From positions 1 through 64,000 of the forward strand of contig CATYVQ010000006.1 of NCBI GenBank assembly GCA_958413895.1: 64,000 nucleotides of DNA. Reading direction: 5' to 3'. Under the pieces are notes generated by a model that was not told the origin of the DNA, searched no databases, and saw only the letters and a program-made list of their open reading frames with translations. The stretch's first letter is position 1. Each line of letters begins with the position of its first letter. A program made the position numbers and the translations under genes. Source of the DNA: an uncultured Collinsella sp. Its GTDB lineage: Bacteria > Actinomycetota > Coriobacteriia > Coriobacteriales > Coriobacteriaceae. Positions 34,067 to 41,169 of this stretch are shown here, piece after piece.

Positions 34067-34918
34067 TTACACGTTGCGCACGAGCCCGGACATCCATTCG
34101 ATGGTGGCGGGGTCGTGGTGGTCGAAGAACGCGCTGCGCCCGGTGTCGAGCGCGGCGATGGCGACCATCTCGTCGTCGCCCAGCGCGAAGTCGAAGACGT
34201 CGAAGTTTTGCTCCATGCGATCGCGGTGCGTGCTCTTAGGGATACAGACCACACCGCGCTGGAGCAGCCAGCGCAACACGACCTGGGCGACCGTCTTGCC
34301 GTGCGCCTCGCCGATGCGAGCGAGGACCTCGTTGCGGAAGAGGTCGTTTCTGCCCTCCGCAAAGGGCGCCCAACCCTCCATGGCCACCTCCTTGCCGGCC
34401 ATATACTCCTGCGCCTCGCGCTGCTGGAAGAACACGTTGCACTCGACTTGGTTCACGGCGGGGGCGATGCGGTTGAACGAGATGAGGTTTGCGAGGTGAT
34501 CGGGGTAGAAGTTAGCTGTACCTATGGCGCGGATAACGCCCTGCTCATAGAGCTCCTCCATGGCGCGCCACGCGCCGAAGACGTCGCCGAACGGCTGGTG
34601 GATGAGGTAGAGGTCGACGTAGTCGAGCCCCAGCCGCTTGAGCGACGCGTCAAAGCCGCGCTTGGCCCCCTCGTAGCTCGCATCCGACATCCACAGCTTG
34701 GTCGTCACGAACACCTCGTCGCGCGGCAGGCCGCTCGCACGAATGGCGGCCCCGACCGCCTCTTCGTTGCCGTAGCTCGCGGCCGTGTCGAGCAGCCGGT
34801 AGCCGACCGAGAGCGCGTCCTCCACGGCGCGCTGGCATTCCGCGACGTTTGGGATCTGATACACGCCGAAGCCGAGCTGCGGCATCCTGACGCCGTTGTT
34901 CAAGGTGATGTAGTCCAT
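34067..34918 (-). CDS. Aldo/keto reductase
   Basis: 283 aa, AKR5-like ((2,5-diketogluconate reductase/prostaglandin synthase branch)). The catalytic tetrad is Asp44 and Tyr49 (LLDTAASYGNE), Lys74 (TTKLW) and His107 (LIHQPFGDVFG). It reduces carbonyls with NADPH in the cytoplasm; specific substrate unknown. AGGAAGGC precedes the ATG. A second aldo/keto reductase lies upstream, separated by a flavodoxin remnant. Confidence 0.9.
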   Translation of the reverse strand: MDYITLNNGVRMPQLGFGVYQIPNVAECQRAVEDALSVGYRLLDTAASYGNEEAVGAAIRASGLPRDEVFVTTKLWMSDASYEGAKRGFDASLKRLGLDYVDLYLIHQPFGDVFGAWRAMEELYEQGVIRAIGTANFYPDHLANLISFNRIAPAVNQVECNVFFQQREAQEYMAGKEVAMEGWAPFAEGRNDLFRNEVLARIGEAHGKTVAQVVLRWLLQRGVVCIPKSTHRDRMEQNFDVFDFALGDDEMVAIAALDTGRSAFFDHHDPATIEWMSGLVRNV

Positions 34919-35023
34919 GGTGCCTTCCTTTCTCGCAACTTGATGTATCCACCATACGAGGGGTGCCGCGCCAGCGGAAGTTTCCGTTGGTGAGGGTTCT
35001 ATAACGCTGGGGTGCGCACGGTG

Positions 35024-35211
35024 TTATAACCCGCGGGTGCTAGGCGTCACCTCAAAGAGATCGGCGCCGAGCTCGTCGGCGATGGCCTGAGCTACGACAG
35101 CGGTGTGGCCCTGTGCCGAGTAGTAGGCCACGAGGACGTTGCCGTCTGCAGCGGGCACTGCGGCGGGCTCGTCCTCGACAGTCGACTGGTCCTCGGCGGC
35201 GGCTTGGCTGG
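35024..35211 (-). pseudogene. Flavodoxin fragment
   Basis: An open minus-strand stretch with no start codon (bounded upstream by an in-frame TAA) reads ...EDQSTVEDEPAAVPAADGN then VLVAYYSAQGHTAVVAQAI and ADELGADLFEVTP, then stops. VLVAYYSxxGxT is the FMN-phosphate loop of flavodoxins, and the acidic linker suggests an exported lipoprotein flavodoxin. The signal peptide and the C-terminal two thirds are gone. Confidence 0.75.
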
Positions 35212-35229
35212 TCCGTTATTGTCTGAGCG

Positions 35230-36078
35230 CTACTCCTGCGCGTCGAAATCGGGGCGTATGGCCAGGTAGCCCGCGAGTGCTTCCTCAGTGGCGGTGTAGT
35301 AGGTCATGGTCCCGTCGAGCTTGGCAATCTCAGCCATCTCGTCTTCGGTGAGGGAGAAGTCGAAGATGTTCGCGTTGTCGGCGATGTGAGCGGGGTTCTT
35401 GGAGCCGGGGATGATGGAGGTGCCCATCTGCACGTGCCAGCGCAGGATCACCTGGGCCGGGGTCTTGCCGTGCTTCTCGGCGAGAGCGACGAAGACGGGC
35501 TCCTCCAGAAGACCTTTGTCGCCGTGGCCGAGCGGGTACCACGCCTCGATCACCGTGCCGTACGGCGCGAGGTAGGCGCGCAGGTCGCGCTGGGCGTGGT
35601 AGGGGTGGCACTCAACGGTCACGAGCTGCGGCTTGATGTCGGCGGCCTCGATGACCTCGGTGATCTTGTCTTGCGGGAAGTTGGAGAGGCCGAGGGCGCG
35701 CACCTTGCCCGCGCGGTACGCCTCCTCCATCGTGCGCCACGCGGCCAGGTAGTCGCCTACCGGCTGGTGCAGGATGAGCATGTCGACGTAGTCGAGCCCC
35801 AGGCGCTGGAGCGTGGCGTCCACCGCCGGCATGCCCGCGTCGTAGACGCTCGGCCAGAGCTTGGTGGAGACGAAGATCTTGTCGCGCGCGATGCCGCTCT
35901 TGGCGATGGCACGGCCCACGGCGCGCTCGTTCATGTAGGCGTTGGCGGTGTCGATGTGCTCGCAGCCAGCCGCGAGCGCGGCGGTTGCGGCCGCCTCGGC
36001 CTCGGCCGGGGTCATGAGGAAGGTGCCCAAACCTTCGATGGGCATCTCTACGTCGTTATTGAGCTTCAGATACTCCAT
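35230..36078 (-). CDS. Aldo/keto reductase
   Basis: 282 aa, AKR family with tetrad Asp43 and Tyr48 (HIDTANAYMNE), Lys73 (STKLWPS) and His104 (LILHQPVGDY). It is clearly related to, but not a recent copy of, the downstream reductase. AGGAGG precedes the ATG. It is the first gene of the minus-strand carbonyl-reductase unit and is divergent from the LysR gene, 129 bp away, which probably regulates it. Confidence 0.9.
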   Translation of the reverse strand: MEYLKLNNDVEMPIEGLGTFLMTPAEAEAAATAALAAGCEHIDTANAYMNERAVGRAIAKSGIARDKIFVSTKLWPSVYDAGMPAVDATLQRLGLDYVDMLILHQPVGDYLAAWRTMEEAYRAGKVRALGLSNFPQDKITEVIEAADIKPQLVTVECHPYHAQRDLRAYLAPYGTVIEAWYPLGHGDKGLLEEPVFVALAEKHGKTPAQVILRWHVQMGTSIIPGSKNPAHIADNANIFDFSLTEDEMAEIAKLDGTMTYYTATEEALAGYLAIRPDFDAQE

Positions 36079-36159
36079 GGTCTCCTCCTTAATGGTGACT
36101 TTTCGAATGCAATGCTACGGCGTTTGCTGACGTGCGAGAAGTTCACGTTGGAATGATGG

Positions 36160-36178
36160 ATATAACCATGGGGTATAT
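36160..36178. promoter_or_regulatory. Candidate LysR operator
   Basis: ATATAACCATGGGGTATAT is a T-rich interrupted dyad (ATA-ACC...GGG-TAT) in the divergent region, 30 bp before the LysR start. The related word TTATAAC occurs at 35024, TATAACG at 35001. Confidence 0.5.
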
Positions 36179-36207
36179 ACGGCACATAATGCGCGACAGG
36201 AGGATCG

Positions 36208-37107
36208 ATGTACAACCCACAGCTTGACACTTTCATCCGCGTGGCGGAGGCGGGCAGCTTCTCCAAGGCGGCACAAGAGTCCTTCATCACGCCCACGGCC
36301 GTCATCAAGCAGATGAACCTGCTGGAGTCGCGGCTAGGCCTTACGCTGTTCCACCGATCGCATCAGGGGCTTTCGCTTACGCGAGCAGGCAGGTCGCTGC
36401 TCGCCGACGCCCGCCATATCGTGCAGTACTCTCAAGAATCAATCGCACGCGCCCGCGTCGCCGAGCGCGGAGAGAAGCGCATCATCCGCGTGGGAGTGTC
36501 GCTCATGACGCCCAGCACGCCGCTCACAAAGTTATGGCCGAAGGTGAAGGAACGTTGCCCTGGCATGAGCCTTCAGGTGGTCACGTTTGAAAACACACCC
36601 TCGGCGGCGCGCGGTTTGGCGAACCTTGGGCAAGACATGGATATCGTGGTGGGGATTTTCGACGATGCCTTTCTTAAAGAGCGCGGGTGCCTGGGCCTCG
36701 AGCTTTCGCGCGAGCCGCTCGGGTGCGCCGTTCCTGTCGACAGCGAGCTCGCCAAACGCGACATCGTCACATTCGACGACCTCCACAATCACAGTCTTAT
36801 GCTTATACGCCGGGGCTGGAACGCCGAAATCGACCGCGTGCGCGACGAGATACTCTTGCATCATCCTCAAATCGCGCTCGTAGACTTCCCGCAATATCGG
36901 GCGGAGGTGTTCAATCGCGGCGCGAACGAGGATCTCGCGCTTGCGACGCTGCCGTTGTGGGCCAACGTCCACCCCATGCTCAAAACCGTCCCTACCGATT
37001 GGGACTGTCTCGTGTCTTACGGGCTGCTTCATTCGCCGCACCCCGCAGACCATGTGCGGGAGTTCCTCGATGCGGTGTCTGCCGTGCTCGAGGCAAAGCA
37101 TCGATAG
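36208..37107 (+). CDS. LysR-family transcription regulator
   Basis: 299 aa with the standard LTTR layout: N-terminal HTH (1-60; VAEAGSFSKAAQESFITPTAVIKQMNLLE) and a periplasmic-binding-type effector domain (about 90-295). AGGAGG lies before the ATG. Divergent from the aldo/keto reductase genes and likely their activator, sensing an aldehyde or related metabolite (inference). A terminator follows directly. Confidence 0.9.
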   Translation: MYNPQLDTFIRVAEAGSFSKAAQESFITPTAVIKQMNLLESRLGLTLFHRSHQGLSLTRAGRSLLADARHIVQYSQESIARARVAERGEKRIIRVGVSLMTPSTPLTKLWPKVKERCPGMSLQVVTFENTPSAARGLANLGQDMDIVVGIFDDAFLKERGCLGLELSREPLGCAVPVDSELAKRDIVTFDDLHNHSLMLIRRGWNAEIDRVRDEILLHHPQIALVDFPQYRAEVFNRGANEDLALATLPLWANVHPMLKTVPTDWDCLVSYGLLHSPHPADHVREFLDAVSAVLEAKHR

Positions 37108-37155
37108 GCAATCGCGACCAGATGCGCTTATGCCTATGGGGACAACGGGAATAAC

Positions 37156-37192
37156 AGCCTCCGAACCTTCTGGTTCGGAGGCTTTCTTTTTC
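37156..37192 (+). terminator. Terminator of the LysR gene
   Basis: The 12-bp stem AGCCTCCGAACC / GGTTCGGAGGCT with a TTCT loop is followed by TTCTTTTT. Confidence 0.9.
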
Positions 37193-37242
37193 GTTCTGCT
37201 CGGAAAGAGCCCCTTGCCAAAGCCCTTGAGCATCGGGCGGCA

Positions 37243-37683
37243 TTATTGAGCGTGGGCGTTATCGTAGGTATCTTTGATCTCTTCCGGCAAATTGTCGGGA
37301 ATCAGTGCCTTCAGTCTATCCTCGTTGCCATCCTGAATCGCCTGCTCGTAGTACCAGCATTTGAACTTCAACATGTCCAGCGCGCGGTTCATCTTCGCGA
37401 TCTCCGACTCCATGTGGGCCTTCCGCTCCTCGAACATGGCCTTACGCTGGGGATATGTCGATGGGCCCTCCGCACACCATTCCATGAACAGCCGGATGTC
37501 TTTGATTTCCATCCCGGCCTTCTTCAGGCATTCGATGACTCGAAGTGCTTCGAGTTCCGTATCGCCGAATCGGCGAATGCCCGACGCCCGCTCCAATCCC
37601 GGGAACAGCCCCTGCTTGTCGTAATACCGCAGCGTGGAAACGGGCAGACCGAACATCTCCGCTACCTGTCCGATTGTGTACAT
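37243..37683 (-). CDS. MerR-family transcription regulator
   Basis: 146 aa. The N-terminal MerR HTH is MYTIGQVAEMFGLPVSTLRYYDKQGLFPGLER, followed by the wing and a coiled-coil dimerisation helix (SEIAKMNRALDMLKFKCWYYEQA). No metal-binding cysteine loop is evident, so it is the organic-compound or stress type (like those controlling aldo/keto reductase or CMD genes). Divergent from the CMD-cupin operon; the shared region carries a classical MerR operator (37715-37745). GGAGGGACC precedes the ATG. Confidence 0.9.
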   Translation of the reverse strand: MYTIGQVAEMFGLPVSTLRYYDKQGLFPGLERASGIRRFGDTELEALRVIECLKKAGMEIKDIRLFMEWCAEGPSTYPQRKAMFEERKAHMESEIAKMNRALDMLKFKCWYYEQAIQDGNEDRLKALIPDNLPEEIKDTYDNAHAQ

Positions 37684-37714
37684 GGTCCCTCCGGATAAAT
37701 CTCGAATTCACTCC

Positions 37715-37745
37715 TTGACCTAAAGTCAGGTTTAGGTATTACATT
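37715..37745 (+). promoter_or_regulatory. MerR-controlled promoter with 19-bp spacer
   Basis: TTGACC (37715-37720) and TACATT (37740-37745) are 19 bp apart. The dyad ACCTAAA-GTCAGG-TTTAGGT (37718-37737) fills the spacer. A stretched 19-bp spacer under a dyad is the hallmark of MerR-activated promoters. It faces the CMD-cupin gene. Confidence 0.75.
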
Positions 37746-37958
37746 CATTTTCGTCAATACAAATCGGGAGCGCAAGGGATTTTCGCCAAAGGCGCACGTT
37801 TGCCGGAACGGTATTTGCCGGCGGCGTGAACGGCGTGTGCGAAATCGCCGGGCATTCCGCTCTTGAGCAGGCGCGACGAATGGGCTTAGGAGTCTAGGCG
37901 CTGCTTAGCTGCGCGGAAGCAGTTTTGTACTCAAAACCATCGACAGGAGGAATCAAAC
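37746..37958 (+). other. Leader region before the CMD-cupin gene
   Basis: 213 bp with no start-to-stop gene. A stop-bounded stretch (FAGGVNGVCEIAGHSALEQARRMGL near 37825) looks protein-like and may be gene debris. AGGAGG at 37947 serves the next gene. Confidence 0.4.
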
Positions 37959-38726
37959 ATGACGATTAAACAGACAGCGGGCAGAGATGCCCTGGGGGAC
38001 TTTGCCCCCAAATTCGCACAGCTCAATGATGATGTGCTGTTCGGCGAGGTGTGGAGTCGAGAAGACGGGCTTTCCCTTCGAGACCGCAGCGTGGTGACGG
38101 TTGTGGCCCTGATGGCGCAGGGACTGACGGACTCTTCGTTTAAATATCATCTGATGTCCGCAAAGAACAACGGGGTGACCAGGGCGGAGATAGCGGAAAT
38201 CCTTACGCACGCGGCGTTTTATGCGGGATGGCCCAAGGCGTGGGCGGCCTTTCGCATGGCGAAGGAGGTCTGGGCGGACGAGGACGACGGCGCCGACGCA
38301 AAGGCCCGACACCAAAACGAGATGGCCTTTCCCATCGGTGCCCCCAACGACGCATTTGCGAAGTACTTTATCGGGCAAAGCTACCTCGCGCCCCTTTCCA
38401 CCGAGCAGGTCGGCGTCTACAACGTGACGTTCGAGCCCGGCTGCCGCAACAACTGGCACGTCCATCACGCCAAAAGCGGTGGCGGACAGATTCTCGTCTG
38501 CGTGGCTGGTCGAGGGTTTTACCAGGAATGGGGCAAACCGGCACAGGAGCTGTGCCCTGGCGATGTAGTAAATATTCCCGCGGGCGTAAAGCACTGGCAC
38601 GGTGCGGCGCCCGACAGCTGGTTCTCCCATCTCGCGGTAGAGGTTCCGGGCGAGGAGACCTCCAACGAGTGGTTGGAGCCCGTGGACGACGAGCAATACC
38701 CTAGAGCGACTGACAAGGAAGCTTAG
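37959..38726 (+). CDS. Carboxymuconolactone decarboxylase-cupin fusion
   Basis: 255 aa. Residues about 20-105 are an AhpD/CMD-like helical domain (SLRDRSVVTVVALMAQG...EIAEILTHAAFYAGWPKAW); the usual CxxC of AhpD is absent. Residues 145-240 form a cupin with metal-type histidines (NNWHVHHAKSGGGQILV, PAGVKHWHG). Such fusions are common beside MerR regulators and reductases in gut bacteria. The reaction is not established; decarboxylase, lactonase or hydroperoxide roles are possible. AGGAGG before the ATG; the alpha/beta hydrolase gene follows after 2 bp. Confidence 0.87.
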   Translation: MTIKQTAGRDALGDFAPKFAQLNDDVLFGEVWSREDGLSLRDRSVVTVVALMAQGLTDSSFKYHLMSAKNNGVTRAEIAEILTHAAFYAGWPKAWAAFRMAKEVWADEDDGADAKARHQNEMAFPIGAPNDAFAKYFIGQSYLAPLSTEQVGVYNVTFEPGCRNNWHVHHAKSGGGQILVCVAGRGFYQEWGKPAQELCPGDVVNIPAGVKHWHGAAPDSWFSHLAVEVPGEETSNEWLEPVDDEQYPRATDKEA

Positions 38727-38728
38727 GC

Positions 38729-39700
38729 ATGGAGCAGTTGAAACTGACGCAGGAATGGGACAAGGTATTCCCCAAAAGCGATAAGGTTGAGCACAGCAAG
38801 GCAACCTTCCGCAACCGATACGGCATCACGCTGGCTGCCGACGTGTACGTACCTAAGAATGCGGAAGGCAAACTGCCCGCCATCGCCGTCAGCGGCCCGT
38901 TTGGCGCGGTGAAGGAGCAGTCCTCCGGTCTGTACGCGCAGAAAATGGCGGAGCTGGGATTTTTCGCAATTGCCTTTGACCCGTCCTATACCGGCGAGAG
39001 CGGCGGCACGCCTCGCTATGTAGCATCTCCGGACATCAACACCGAGGACTTCTGCGCAGCGGTGGACTTCCTCTCGGTACAGGAAAACGTCGATTCAGGG
39101 TGCATCGGCATCATCGGCATCTGCGGTTGGGGCGGCATGGCAGTCAATGCGGCGGCTATCGACACCCGTATCAAAGCTACCGCGGCTATGACGATGTACG
39201 ACATGACCCGTGTGACCGCCAACGGCTATTTTGACGCTGAGGATTCCGAACAGGCGCGCTTCGAAAAGCGGAAAGCGCTGAACGCGCAGCGCACCGAGGA
39301 CTATAAAAACGACAGCTATGCGCTGGCGGGCGGCGTGGTCGATCCGCTGCCGGAGGACGCGCCGCAGTTTGTGGCGGACTATTACGCCTACTACAAGACT
39401 CCGCGAGGCTACCATCCCCGCAGCCTGAACTCCAATGGCGGCTGGAATGTGACGTCTTCGCTGTCCTTTTTGAATATGCCGATTTTGCAATATAGCAGTG
39501 AAATCCGCTCTGCCGTGTTGCTGGTGCATGGCGAGAAGGCGCACTCCTGCTATTTCAGCGAAACCGCGTACGGCAAGCTGACCGGGGACAACAAGGAATT
39601 GCTCATTATCCCTGGTGCCAGCCATACCGACCTTTACGATCAGATGGACATCATTCCGTTTGGAAAGCTGAAGGCATTCTTTGAGGAGTATCTGAAATAA
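38729..39700 (+). CDS. Alpha/beta hydrolase with cysteine at the nucleophile position
   Basis: 323 aa, alpha/beta-hydrolase fold. The nucleophile elbow reads IIGICGWGG with Cys132 where serine is usual, as in dienelactone hydrolases. Later landmarks are VLLVHGEKAHSC and the catalytic-His region GASHTDLYD. There is no signal peptide. Immediately follows the CMD-cupin gene (2-bp gap) and is surely co-transcribed; together they may process a lactone or ester. Substrate unknown. Confidence 0.82.
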   Translation: MEQLKLTQEWDKVFPKSDKVEHSKATFRNRYGITLAADVYVPKNAEGKLPAIAVSGPFGAVKEQSSGLYAQKMAELGFFAIAFDPSYTGESGGTPRYVASPDINTEDFCAAVDFLSVQENVDSGCIGIIGICGWGGMAVNAAAIDTRIKATAAMTMYDMTRVTANGYFDAEDSEQARFEKRKALNAQRTEDYKNDSYALAGGVVDPLPEDAPQFVADYYAYYKTPRGYHPRSLNSNGGWNVTSSLSFLNMPILQYSSEIRSAVLLVHGEKAHSCYFSETAYGKLTGDNKELLIIPGASHTDLYDQMDIIPFGKLKAFFEEYLK

Positions 39701-39845
39701 GGCGTGCCTTGATTTAATGCCAAGTCTCCAGCAACGATTCTTCTAAAGAGAGGGAGTAGCTGAAACGAGGCGATTGATTAACTCCATTCGTTTTGGTTAC
39801 AAGAAAACATGCTGCGCGCCTGCAGCATGAAGGAGAGGGAATCCT

Positions 39846-40376
39846 ATGAATATCGTTGTATTGAGTGGTAGCCCGCGTAAGGGCGCCAATACCGACACCA
39901 TGGTCGAGGCGTTTGCCGAGACCGCGCGCGAGGTCGGCCATACGGTCGAGGTCATCCGCGTTGCCGGCAAAAAGATCGCTGGTTGTCTGGGATGCCAGTA
40001 CTGCTTTACCCATGAGGGCACCTGCGTGCAGAAGGATGACATGGCCGACGTGATCGAGTCGTTGAAAGGCGCCGATATGGCTGTCTTCGCTTCGCCTATC
40101 TACTGGTTCGATATCACTGCGCAGGAGAAGGCCGCCATCGACCGCCTGTACGCCTTCGGTGCCACGGGCTTCCCGTTCACCAAGACGGCCCTTTTGCTCG
40201 ATAGCCACAGCGAGGGCGTCTATGATGCGGCGATCGCTATGTACAAGTCAACCTGCGCGTACTGCAAGTGGGAGGACCAGGGCATTGTCGCCATCAGCGG
40301 TATGACCGAGCGCGACAGCATGGCATCGTCGCCCAAGTTGGAAGAGGTGCGAGAGCTCGCTCGCAAGCTCGCCTAA
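39846..40376 (+). CDS. NADPH-dependent FMN reductase / iron-sulfur-flavoprotein-like
   Basis: 176 aa flavodoxin-fold protein. The FMN phosphate loop is VVLSGSPRKGANTDTM. A CLGCQYCFTHEGTC cluster at about 47-60 matches the cysteine motif of iron-sulfur flavoproteins, although here it may be redox-active thiols. FASPIYWFDITAQEKAAIDR binds the flavin ring. It lies 145 bp behind the hydrolase. Probably reduces flavins or quinone-like compounds. Confidence 0.85.
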   Translation: MNIVVLSGSPRKGANTDTMVEAFAETAREVGHTVEVIRVAGKKIAGCLGCQYCFTHEGTCVQKDDMADVIESLKGADMAVFASPIYWFDITAQEKAAIDRLYAFGATGFPFTKTALLLDSHSEGVYDAAIAMYKSTCAYCKWEDQGIVAISGMTERDSMASSPKLEEVRELARKLA

Positions 40377-40386
40377 GGACAAGAAG

Positions 40387-40457
40387 AACGCATGGCAATC
40401 GGTGTTGGTGGAAATGCTTGCAATCCTTATCAAGAGGAATGCTGATTGCCATGCGTT
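40387..40457. repeat. Inverted repeat behind the FMN reductase
   Basis: 14-bp perfect arms AACGCATGGCAATC (40387-40400) and complement (40444-40457) surround a 43-nt spacer. Lies between two converging genes; perhaps a weak bidirectional terminator or repeat element. Confidence 0.6.
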
Positions 40458-40484
40458 GATGCTTCCGCGGACAATTCCGGCGTG

Positions 40485-40955
40485 CTAAAACGCCTTCTCG
40501 TTCAAGAATTCCCTGAACGCGGGGATGTCGAAGCCGACGAGGCCACGTCCACGTTCCCCGATAACGCCGTCCTCCAGGAGGCGGCGTTTGTATTGACTTG
40601 CATAGTTGTTGGCGACGTCCATACGCTTGGCAATTTCTGAGACCCTGCTGGGGCCAGAATCGGGCAGCATCGCGAGCAAAAACTCAATGTCTTTATCGGA
40701 AAGCTCCCGATAGGTCGTTTCGAGAGAAGCTCGATGTCATGCTTCTCGAGTTGCCTGAAGACGCCATTCATGCACGTGCGCCAGTTACCCTGAGTCTCCT
40801 GAGCATATGTCCAATCGATGCCGACGGGCCCAATCTCAACGCCGCTTATGCACGCGCGAGGCTGTGAGAGGCGGCTATCTGCCGCTTCTTTGGTTCGCTC
40901 GATAATATCTTCGAGCATGCCTGGCATGGCGGAGACATTTGCTGCGATCCATGGT
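40485..40955 (-). pseudogene. Frameshifted 3' end of an ATPase-like gene with C-terminal winged helix
   Basis: Two minus-strand frames join into one protein-like sequence. The upstream frame (MPGMLEDIIERTKEAADSRL...GVFRQLEKHDIELL) shifts near 40728 into TTYRELSDKDIEFLLAMLPD and SGPSRVSEIAKRMDVANNYA, ending FREFLNEKAF-stop. The tail is a winged-helix of the kind found at the C-terminus of ORC/Cdc6-like or NACHT-like bacterial AAA ATPases. No P-loop remains: the 5' part is missing and only three 19-bp repeats lie before the start. A truncated and frameshifted remnant; family assignment is tentative. Confidence 0.6.
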
Positions 40956-40961
40956 GGCCCC

Positions 40962-41018
40962 TTTGCAGGTTTTGCTAACTTTTGCAACTTTTGCTAAATT
41001 TTGCAAGTTTTGCTAATG
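40962..41018. repeat. Three tandem 19-bp iteron-like repeats
   Basis: TTTGCANNTTTTGCTAANT is repeated three times with no gap (40962-40980, 40981-40999, 41000-41018); each copy differs only at positions 7-8 and near the end. Each copy itself holds two TTTGC(A/T)A words about 9 bp apart, i.e. six phased words on nearly one helix face. They lie just upstream of the ATPase remnant. Confidence 0.9.
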
Positions 41019-41096
41019 GCTTAACATGCCTTGTACCGTGGGATTGTAGGAGTGAAAAACGGGGATTCCTATTATTCCGACTACGTTACAGCGAGC

Positions 41097-41140
41097 GGGG
41101 CCCGGAGCGCGATGTTGCTGCGCTCCGGGCCCCACCGTTT
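41097..41140. terminator. Terminator between the remnant and the topoisomerase genes
   Basis: 14-bp perfect arms GGGGCCCGGAGCGC (41097-41110) and complement (41120-41133). Followed by ACCGTTTT on the plus strand. It lies 37 bp past the topoisomerase A stop and probably ends that minus-strand operon. Confidence 0.7.
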
Positions 41141-41169
41141 TAAGAGCTTATGGCGGTTCTGCCGTCGTC

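Noticed and set aside
40962..41018. CRISPR array
   Set aside because: The three 19-bp units abut without spacers and there are no cas genes in the window.
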